Positions 1 to 5,712 of a stretch of DNA of 12,468 bases are shown here, piece after piece (the first letter of the stretch is position 1; each line of letters begins with the position of its first letter). The position numbers and the translations under genes were made by a program. The notes beneath the pieces are model-generated. The model was not told the origin of the DNA. It did no database searches and saw only the letters and a list, made by a program, of their open reading frames with translations. This DNA comes from Gemmatimonadota bacterium (GTDB lineage: Bacteria; Gemmatimonadota; Gemmatimonadetes; Gemmatimonadales; Gemmatimonadaceae). The stretch lies in the NCBI GenBank assembly GCA_031127185.1, contig JARIET010000050.1:1-12468 (forward strand). The letters are read 5' to 3'.

Positions 1-750
1 GGATGCTGGCATGCGGGCATGAGCAAGAACACCTATGGCACCGGTGCATTCCTCCTTCTACACACGGGTGACCAGCGCCCTGCGGGCGGCGGCGGACTTC
101 TGACCACGATCGCCTGCGGCGAGAAGGGCCAAGCCGCCTACGCGCTGGAGGCGAGCATCTTCATCGCCGGCGCGGCCGTGCAGTGGCTCCGTGACGGACT
201 GGGCATCGTCACGCGCGCGGCCGAAACAGAGGCGATGGCGACGAGTATCGCGTCGAACGATGGCGTCTACTTCGTTCCCGCGCTTACCGGACTGGGTGCG
301 CCGTCGTGGGAACCCAATGCACGCGGCACCATCGTCGGGTTGACGCGCGGCACCACGCGAGAACATCTGGTGCGCGCCGCACTCGAAGCGATGTGCTACG
401 GCACGGCCGATGTGTTGCGCGCGATGCGTCAGGCGAGCGGGGCTCCGCTCGACGTACTGCGGGTGGACGGTGGAGCGACGTCCAACGCATGGATGATGCA
501 GTTCCAGGCGGATGTCCTCGGCGTGCCCGTCGAGCGTCCTGACGTGATCGAGACAACGGCCATGGGCGCGGGCGCGCTTGCGGGCCTCGCCGTCGGTGTC
601 TGGGCCACGGCCGATGACTTCCTTCAGGCGCGCCACTATGAGCACTTCACCCCGGGTGCCGGTCAGCAGGCGGCGGAGATCGGGATGCGCGGATGGAGTC
701 GCGCGGTGCGCGCAGCGCTGCACTGGGCGCGCGACGTGGAGCCGGTGTGA
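1..750 (+). CDS. glpK: Glycerol kinase, C-terminal half (5' end lies outside the window)
   Basis: This enzyme phosphorylates glycerol with ATP to sn-glycerol 3-phosphate in the cytoplasm, feeding glycolysis and phospholipid synthesis. The frame is open from base 1 and 249 residues are visible out of the usual ~500. The visible part begins just before the conserved block AGMSKNTYGTGAF, so there is no reason to start at the first ATG (base 19). Other glycerol kinase landmarks are LLTTIACG, SIFIAGAAVQWLRDGL, FVPALTGLGAPSWEPNARG and the C-terminal FGGY ATPase-fold signature RVDGGATSNAWMMQFQADV followed by ERPDVIETTAMGAGALAGLA. APSWEP replaces the more usual APYWDP, a mild variation. The stop overlaps the next gene's GTG start (GTGA), which implies co-translation. 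Glycerol kinase is favoured over other FGGY sugar kinases because of the KNTYGTG and MQFQADV blocks. The N-terminal catalytic half cannot be checked here. Confidence 0.95.
   Translation, partial: GCWHAGMSKNTYGTGAFLLLHTGDQRPAGGGGLLTTIACGEKGQAAYALEASIFIAGAAVQWLRDGLGIVTRAAETEAMATSIASNDGVYFVPALTGLGAPSWEPNARGTIVGLTRGTTREHLVRAALEAMCYGTADVLRAMRQASGAPLDVLRVDGGATSNAWMMQFQADVLGVPVERPDVIETTAMGAGALAGLAVGVWATADDFLQARHYEHFTPGAGQQAAEIGMRGWSRAVRAALHWARDVEPV
738..741 (+). promoter_or_regulatory. Shine-Dalgarno supporting the GTG start of the YfiM-like gene
   Basis: GGAG lies 5 nt before the GTG at 747. It is inside the end of glpK and supports a start that overlaps the glpK stop, rather than the ATG at 693 that opens the frame further upstream. 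Confidence 0.55.
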
Positions 751-1070
751 AGTTCGTCCTCGTCGTGGCGCTCTGGGGCGCGCCGCCCCAGCGGCCGCCG
801 CAGCCGCGCGATTCCTGGTTTGGGCGCGATAAGATGCTGCACTGCGTGGTGTCGGCAGCGGTGCAGGGAGCCGCGCACACGGCGCTCCGTGCCGGTGGCG
901 CGGATTATCGAACGGCGAGTCGCACCGCCGGCGCCGTGACGCTGACAGTCGGAATCAGCAAGGAACTCTGGGATCGCAAGCGTGGTGGTGACCCGAGTCT
1001 CAAGGACCTCGCCTGGGATGGCATCGGCGGCACGCTCGGCGCGGTTTCGTTGCGGCAGATCGATAAATAG
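747..1070 (+). CDS. YfiM-like (DUF2279-type) putative envelope protein
   Basis: Function unknown. The 107-residue product resembles E. coli YfiM, a predicted periplasmic lipoprotein. Matching landmarks in order are DSWFGRDKMLH (22-32), an alanine-rich stretch, GISKELWD (69-76) and SLKDLAWDGIGG (84-95). The KELWD and KDLxWDxxG blocks are the recognisable core. The GTG at 747 is chosen because it overlaps the glpK TGA and has GGAG 5 nt upstream; it gives an N-terminus with a short hydrophobic run (KFVLVVALW). Unlike E. coli YfiM there is no lipobox cysteine near the N-terminus. The only cysteine is at 33, inside the core, so lipidation is unlikely, and whether the short hydrophobic start exports the protein is unclear. 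It sits between glpK and a CcmF-like membrane protein whose ATG is 7 nt after its stop. The family match is fairly firm; no role is assigned. Confidence 0.75.
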   Translation: MKFVLVVALWGAPPQRPPQPRDSWFGRDKMLHCVVSAAVQGAAHTALRAGGADYRTASRTAGAVTLTVGISKELWDRKRGGDPSLKDLAWDGIGGTLGAVSLRQIDK

Positions 1071-1077
1071 CGCATCG

Positions 1078-2601
1078 ATGATTCTCGACCTTGGGCGCCT
1101 CGCCGTGATGCTCGCGGGGCTGATGGCCGTGTGGTCGCTGATCACCAGTGCCTTGGCGATCCGCACCGACCGCAGCGACCTGGCGGAGACTGCCTGGCGC
1201 GGGCTTGTTGCCGCAACCGGATGTGCGACACTCGCGCTCGCCGTCCTCATTGGCGCGTTGGTCGCCGGCGACGTCCGAGCGCGATTCGTCGCGGCGCATT
1301 GGTCGGTGATCACCCCGCTGCGATATCTCACAGCTGCGCTCCTGTCGGCGCCGGGCGGGGCCTTGCTCACGTGGGCTGCGTCCAGCGGATGTGCTGGGGT
1401 CCTGGTCATCCGGTCACTTCACGCCGACGGAGCAACGCTCCGCGCGCGCGCCGCGGCGGGCATCGCGGTCGGCGCGATGCTCGGAGTTCCTCTGGTTGCC
1501 GTCGGCGCGACGCTGAGCCCGCTCGCACCGTACGCCGGCGCGATGGATGGACGAGGCCTCTCGCCAGACCTGCAATCAGGCCCTGCGACGTTCGTCGCGG
1601 TGGCGTTGTGCACAGGGCTCGCTGCCGCCAGTGCGCCGATGGTCGCGACAATCGCGGCGCTCGCCGCGCATCAGGTTGACGCCGCGTGGAGCCGCCGGCT
1701 CCACCAGTGGGGCGCGCTCGCGACCGCCGCGCTGGTACTGGCGCTCGCAGCGAGTGCGCGCTGGCATGCACTGCATCCCATGCGCGGCCCCTGGCTGCGC
1801 GACCCCGCAACGGTGACCTGGCTAATTCCGGCGGCGGTTTCAGCGTGGATGGTCTGGTTGGGCACGCGCGCGCCGACTGCCGAGCGCACTGCGATGAGGG
1901 CGCTCCTCGCGATCGCCCTGTTCGTCACGGGAGCCTCGGCGCTTGCGTTGGGCGGCGGCGCCGTCGTGCGCGGTGTTGCCCCAGCGACGGGGGCAGGCCT
2001 CGGAATCTGGCTCGCGGTTCTGCCGCTGGCGGCGATCGTGGCGACGATCGGGCTCCTGCGACGCGGTAGCGGCGCCCTTCGGGTTGCAGCGGCGCCTGAA
2101 CATCAACGTCTGCACCCCGCATCGCGCATCGTCTCCATCGGCGGAGCCCTGCTCATCGCCGGGGCAGCGGCCGGCGGCTACTTCGCCCGGGAACACTCCG
2201 TCACGCTCGCCGATGCGGAGATCTTTCGGGCGCGCGATCCCTTCGGTGGACAGTGGTCGTTTGCGAGCCAGGGAATCTCGACGCTGCGCCGTGACAACTT
2301 TGCCTCGCTGACGGTCTCGCTTCTTCCCACACGCAACAAGGCGCGGTTGCCCGTGCTGAACGTCGAAGCGCGTTCGTACCTGCTGGCGGACGGCGCCGAC
2401 GCGGCACCACCCGCCTTCGTCAGTGGATCGCGAACATCGCCAATGATGGAACTGCGCGTCGCCATAGTCCGAGCCGATGGTGAACACCCCACCCTGCGCA
2501 TCTCGTTCGTGCCGCTGGCGGGATGGCTTGTGACCGGTGCGGTGCTGCTGGCCGCAGGGATGCTGCTGTCGGTGATTCCCTATCCGAGGCCGGCACGATG
2601 A
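1078..2601 (+). CDS. Degenerate CcmF-like polytopic membrane protein
   Basis: 507 residues with about ten hydrophobic segments, so an inner-membrane protein. It follows the order of landmarks in CcmF, the heme lyase subunit of system I cytochrome c maturation: a first helix pair; residues 65-100, ending TPLRYLTAALLSAPGGALLTWA where CcmF has its P..Yk..A.W...EGSlLLW block; MDGRGLSPDLQSG (157-169) where CcmF has aDGRGLNPLLQ; and a C-terminal periplasmic strand-rich segment (about 370-476) ending in FVPLAGWLVTGAVLLAAGMLL, as CcmF ends. The functional residues are missing. No HPP follows the LSPDLQ block, and the WGGYWxWDPVEN (WWD) heme motif is reduced to MRGPWLRDPATV (235-246). CcmF is also usually ~600-660 residues. 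The ATG at 1078 is chosen because it follows the yfiM-like stop by 7 nt; the open frame further upstream overlaps that gene. It lacks a visible Shine-Dalgarno. Heme lyase activity is doubtful; the relationship is inferred from pattern, not alignment scores. Confidence 0.7.
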   Translation: MILDLGRLAVMLAGLMAVWSLITSALAIRTDRSDLAETAWRGLVAATGCATLALAVLIGALVAGDVRARFVAAHWSVITPLRYLTAALLSAPGGALLTWAASSGCAGVLVIRSLHADGATLRARAAAGIAVGAMLGVPLVAVGATLSPLAPYAGAMDGRGLSPDLQSGPATFVAVALCTGLAAASAPMVATIAALAAHQVDAAWSRRLHQWGALATAALVLALAASARWHALHPMRGPWLRDPATVTWLIPAAVSAWMVWLGTRAPTAERTAMRALLAIALFVTGASALALGGGAVVRGVAPATGAGLGIWLAVLPLAAIVATIGLLRRGSGALRVAAAPEHQRLHPASRIVSIGGALLIAGAAAGGYFAREHSVTLADAEIFRARDPFGGQWSFASQGISTLRRDNFASLTVSLLPTRNKARLPVLNVEARSYLLADGADAAPPAFVSGSRTSPMMELRVAIVRADGEHPTLRISFVPLAGWLVTGAVLLAAGMLLSVIPYPRPAR

Positions 2602-2798
2602 CGACTGCGATGCTCGCAGCCTTTGCCATTGTGCTGGTCGGATGGGTGCTCAAGCCAATCATCGCGTCGCGGCAACGGCCCTCCGGGCCGATCAGCGCTG
2701 GTGCGCCCCGTTGTTCCCGCTGCGGACCGCGTCCCGAAGCGGACGCGCGTTACTGCTCCGAGTGCGGATCGCGCACGAGTCGCGCGCCGGCTACTTGA
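2598..2798 (+). CDS. Small membrane-anchored zinc-ribbon protein
   Basis: 66 residues: a single hydrophobic helix at about 4-20 (MLAAFAIVLVGWVLKPII), a short proline/glycine linker, then a zinc ribbon made of two CxxC knuckles, CSRC (39-42) and CSEC (53-56), ten residues apart, and a short polar tail. The ATG overlaps the stop of the CcmF-like gene (ATGA), and GAGG at 2586-2589 gives a good ribosome site 8 nt upstream, so it is very probably co-translated with that membrane protein. Topology is not certain; the positive residues after the helix (KPIIASRQR) favour a cytoplasmic ribbon. The four cysteines could bind zinc structurally or, given the neighbour, act in thiol or metal handling, but it lacks the LRCxxC motif of CcmH and I do not call it CcmH. 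The last 8 nt overlap the end of the acetyltransferase gene on the other strand. Confidence 0.75.
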   Translation: MTTAMLAAFAIVLVGWVLKPIIASRQRPSGPISAGAPRCSRCGPRPEADARYCSECGSRTSRAPAT

Positions 2799-3264
2799 GT
2801 CGCCTGGTGAAGCAGTGCTTCTCGCCCACCTGGAGTTCGCTCCGGTCGATCTTTTCGTAGCGCGAAATCTTCTCGGGGTAGTTGGTCAACTTCGTGCGAT
2901 CGAAGCCGCAGGCGAGAAAGAGTTCATCGGAAAACGACACGCTGAACACTTCGCGAAAGCCCCGGCGCCTGGCCAACTGCTCGACAGCCTTGAGCAGCGC
3001 CTTGCCGTGGCCGAGGCCCTGCGCATCGGGAGTGACGGCCAGTGAGATGATCTCGACGACCGACGGTGAATACTCATCGAGCGCCGCGCATCCGATGATC
3101 CCGCCGTCGGCGTCGCGAATCACGCGATAGTCGGCCAGGTGCGCATAGACAAAGGCATCATCGCGCTTGAGTGTGAGCCCCATCGGCACATAGCGGTTGT
3201 TCAGCGCCACAATCGACGCGATGTCCGTTTCGTTCGCGCGCTGCACCCGCGGTGATGCGCTCAT
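2791..3264 (-). CDS. GNAT-family N-acetyltransferase, ArgA-like
   Basis: 157 residues, a single GNAT domain that transfers an acetyl group from acetyl-CoA to an amine. The acetyl-CoA pyrophosphate loop is QGLGHG (82-87) after the beta-4 strand VVEIISLAVTPDA, which fits the family pattern Q/RxxGxG/A. The C-terminal half, with DELFLACGFDRT and NYPEKISRYEKIDRS, and the early YVPMGLTLKRD region recall the acetyltransferase domain of N-acetylglutamate synthases, including the short stand-alone type. Arginine biosynthesis is therefore possible, but substrate residues cannot be proven by eye. The ATG at 3264 overlaps the permease stop (ATGA) and has AAGG 7 nt upstream; starting further out would extend into the permease gene. 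It is the last gene of the five-gene operon and ends in an 8-bp convergent overlap with the zinc-ribbon gene. Confidence 0.85.
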   Translation of the reverse strand: MSASPRVQRANETDIASIVALNNRYVPMGLTLKRDDAFVYAHLADYRVIRDADGGIIGCAALDEYSPSVVEIISLAVTPDAQGLGHGKALLKAVEQLARRRGFREVFSVSFSDELFLACGFDRTKLTNYPEKISRYEKIDRSELQVGEKHCFTRRLK

Positions 3265-4964
3265 CGCTCCACCTTCTCCAGCCGTCGCAGCGCTTCGCGC
3301 ACGGGCAGCACAGTCGCCGCGATGCATAGCGCAGCTGCCGCCGTGAAGCCGACCACCATTTCCAATGGGCTCACGGCGGTGTTGAATGCCTTCGCCGAGA
3401 CATAACCGTAGACCGGCCGGGCTTCGAGAATCACCACGCCGCCGATCACCGCGACGGACGCCATCATGAACAGCAGCCCGCCGAACGAGGTGGGAATCTG
3501 CGCTGCGTTCTCGGTCTCAAACTGCGGGAACATGGTGCCGAAGCCGATCGCCATTCCACACACGGCAAAGGTCAGTCCGGTGATGGAGAGCAACGAGACG
3601 GCAAACATGAACGGCGTGACCTGCAGGAGGTAGTTGGTCACGCCCACGATGATGAGTGCCAGCACGAGCAGCGGAGTCGTCCCCACCCAGAACTTGGCCC
3701 AGAGCAGGTCGCGCATGCTCATCGGGCTGGAGCGGAGCAGCCAAAGCGTGCGGCCCTCCAGCGAAACCGCGGGAAAGATGAACCGCGCCGCAATGGACGC
3801 GAGCACGAAGCCGGCGAGCACGAGGTTCAGGAAGGGGACGATGTTCACCAGGAGGAACGTGATCCCCTCACCGCGGAGCGGGAGGAACTTGATGTTGAAG
3901 ACGTAGACGACGACGAGCACACCCAGCAGGATGAGCTGCGACCATTGCGTGGTGTCGCGGAAGAACAGTCGCAATTCCTTGAGCACAAGCTCGCGGCGCA
4001 GCACACCAAGTGGCGCCAACATGCGCCGCAGAAACGCCGCGCCTGCGCCGGCGCGCACCCAGCGTTGCGCGCTTTCCTGCGCGCGGCTGAACCCTGACGG
4101 GTACAGCGAACGGTGCGTCATCGCGCCGAGGACGATGGCGGCCGCTGCCGTTGTCCAGAGCATGTACACGGACAGCCAGTCCGGCGTGCCACCGAGGTAG
4201 CCCATCACGCTCTTCTGCACCCATTCGCTGGGCAGGAACGGAGAGGTGGGTGTGCGCAGCACGGAGATGAAATCCACCAGCGAACGAAACCCTTCCGGTC
4301 GTGAGAGCCGCTCCGGGCGCAACAGGCGGAAGAACATCACGAGGCCACCCGCAGTCATCACCGCGACGACGCTCAGGATGTCGCGCGTACGCCGCGCAGG
4401 AAACACGTTCACGAGGATCAACGTGATCGCGCTGCCGACGACCGACGGCACGATCAGGAAGGGCACGAAGACGAGAATCGTGAATCCGATGAACGCAAAC
4501 CCGCCTTCGTAGACCCAGCCGTAGGCGGCGAACATGGGTACGGACATCAGCGCCACCATCCAGCTCGATGCCACCACCGTCTCGAGCAGCTTGGCGCCAT
4601 AGAGGCGGAGCCAGTCCACCGGACCGCCGACGAGAATGTCGAGATCCTTTGCCAGAAAGAAGCTCGAGAGCGCCGTGATGACGTTGGACAACAGCAGGAT
4701 CGAGAAAAAACTGATCAGGATGAGTCCGAGCAGCTTGCCGGCGAGCAGCGGGCCGATCTCCTGCACGCCGCGGAAATACCGGAGCAGGCGAAACAGCACG
4801 CCGAAGATGAATGCCCAGAACAGCACACCGACAAACCCGAGGATTACGAAGCGCCACGCACGGCCCTCGGATCCGGACATCGCGCGCGCGCGCGCGGTGA
4901 GCCACTTCGGCGTCAGGAGGTGAAGCAGCGCCGGATCTGGCAGCAGGGCGCCAGGGTTAAGCAT
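3261..4964 (-). CDS. ABC exporter permease, large single-chain type
   Basis: 567 residues with roughly twelve hydrophobic segments; an inner-membrane permease that pairs with the ATPase encoded just upstream. The two halves look similar in plan, and the middle motif VLKELRLFFRDTTQWSQL together with IGFGTMFPQFETENAAQIPTS near the C-terminus fits the putative-ABC-exporter (ABC_tran_2-type) permeases rather than the classical 250-residue ABC-2 type. The substrate is unknown. The ATG at 4964 overlaps the ATPase stop by 8 nt and has GAGGT 5 nt upstream, so coupling is likely. An in-frame ATG at 4880 (residue 29) just after a run of alternating CG is a possible second start and still precedes the first membrane segment (about 37-58). 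No signal peptide. A soluble substrate-binding partner is not seen nearby. Confidence 0.88.
   Translation of the reverse strand: MLNPGALLPDPALLHLLTPKWLTARARAMSGSEGRAWRFVILGFVGVLFWAFIFGVLFRLLRYFRGVQEIGPLLAGKLLGLILISFFSILLLSNVITALSSFFLAKDLDILVGGPVDWLRLYGAKLLETVVASSWMVALMSVPMFAAYGWVYEGGFAFIGFTILVFVPFLIVPSVVGSAITLILVNVFPARRTRDILSVVAVMTAGGLVMFFRLLRPERLSRPEGFRSLVDFISVLRTPTSPFLPSEWVQKSVMGYLGGTPDWLSVYMLWTTAAAAIVLGAMTHRSLYPSGFSRAQESAQRWVRAGAGAAFLRRMLAPLGVLRRELVLKELRLFFRDTTQWSQLILLGVLVVVYVFNIKFLPLRGEGITFLLVNIVPFLNLVLAGFVLASIAARFIFPAVSLEGRTLWLLRSSPMSMRDLLWAKFWVGTTPLLVLALIIVGVTNYLLQVTPFMFAVSLLSITGLTFAVCGMAIGFGTMFPQFETENAAQIPTSFGGLLFMMASVAVIGGVVILEARPVYGYVSAKAFNTAVSPLEMVVGFTAAAALCIAATVLPVREALRRLEKVER
4881..4896. 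repeat. (CG)8 simple repeat in the permease N-terminal coding region
   Basis: Sixteen bases of alternating CG lie within codons for the TARARAM stretch of the permease. Slippage by one unit would shift the frame ahead of all membrane segments, but the ATG at 4880 lies just downstream and could restart translation in frame. Alternating CG can also adopt Z-DNA. The tract may simply reflect Arg/Ala codons in a GC-rich genome. Confidence 0.9.
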
Positions 4965-5712
4965 CCAGCACCTCGACGAGGTTCCGCGCGGCGTTTTCGC
5001 CCGTGAGCTTGAGGAAGATCTCCTCGAGGCCACCAACCTGCTTCGACTGGGTGCGGAGGTCGTCCATGGTGCCGGCGGCGGCAATCTTGCCGTTCACGAT
5101 GATCGCGATGCGATCGCAGAGCGATTCCGCCGTTTCCAGCGTGTGCGTGGACATCATGATCGTGTGTCCGCGGCGGACGTACTCCTTGAAGACGTCGCGG
5201 AGGATCTTGATGGACTTGGGGTCCAGGCCCACGTGCGGCTCATCCACGACAATCACCTGCGGGCGATGCACGAACGCACTGGAAACGATCAACTTCTGCC
5301 GCATGCCGTGGCTGTAGCTCTCGACCAGTTCGTCCCGCCACTCATCGAGGTCGAACAGCGCCAGCAGCTCGCGTGCGCGGTGTTCCACGTCCGGACCCTC
5401 TTCGCCATAGAGCCCAGCGACAAACCGGAGGAACTCGATGCCAGTCAGCTTCTCGTAGATGAAGGGGCGGTCCGGAATGAAGCCCAGTTTTGCCTTCGCC
5501 GTGATCGGATCCTTCACGATGTCGACGCCGCCGATCTCGATCGTCCCGCTGGTCGGCTGCAGGATCCCCGCAATCATCCGCAGCGTCGTCGTCTTCCCGG
5601 CGCCGTTGGGACCGAGGAAGCCGAAAAGCTCGCCTGGCGGCACGTCCAGGTCGATTGCGTCCACCGCGGTGAACGTGCCGTACTTCTTGGTCAGGTTCGT
5701 CAGCCGGATCAC
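4957..5712 (-). CDS. ABC exporter ATP-binding subunit
   Basis: 251 residues, one nucleotide-binding domain that powers the adjacent permease by ATP hydrolysis on the cytoplasmic face. Motifs: A-loop tyrosine in KKYG (9-12), Walker A GPNGAGKTT (34-42), signature SHGMRQK (134-140) in place of LSGGQ, Walker B VIVVDEP (153-159) with catalytic Glu158, D-loop GLDP, and H-loop STH with His190. At the Q-loop position the sequence reads GFIPDRPFIYEKLTG, so the usual glutamine seems to be Asp or Pro. Divergent Q-loops and SxGMxQ signatures occur among ABC-2-like exporters. The GTG at 5712 overlaps the transglutaminase TGA (GTGA) with GGAGG 4 nt upstream and yields MIRLTNLTKKYG, a normal N-terminus. The open frame continues far upstream, but that part is a shadow of the transglutaminase gene. 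Confidence 0.95.
   Translation of the reverse strand: MIRLTNLTKKYGTFTAVDAIDLDVPPGELFGFLGPNGAGKTTTLRMIAGILQPTSGTIEIGGVDIVKDPITAKAKLGFIPDRPFIYEKLTGIEFLRFVAGLYGEEGPDVEHRARELLALFDLDEWRDELVESYSHGMRQKLIVSSAFVHRPQVIVVDEPHVGLDPKSIKILRDVFKEYVRRGHTIMMSTHTLETAESLCDRIAIIVNGKIAAAGTMDDLRTQSKQVGGLEEIFLKLTGENAARNLVEVLDA

Noticed and set aside
1840..2487. 215-residue minus-strand frame opposite the CcmF-like gene
   Set aside because: Arg/Gly/Asp-rich shadow; the plus strand gives a coherent membrane protein with overlapping gene junctions.
2598..2798. Calling the zinc-ribbon protein CcmH
   Set aside because: No LRCxxC motif and the wrong cysteine spacing; only the neighbour suggests a cytochrome link.
3868..4905. 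345-residue minus-strand frame inside the permease
   Set aside because: Shadow frame of the permease, full of Arg/Ala/His with no membrane pattern.
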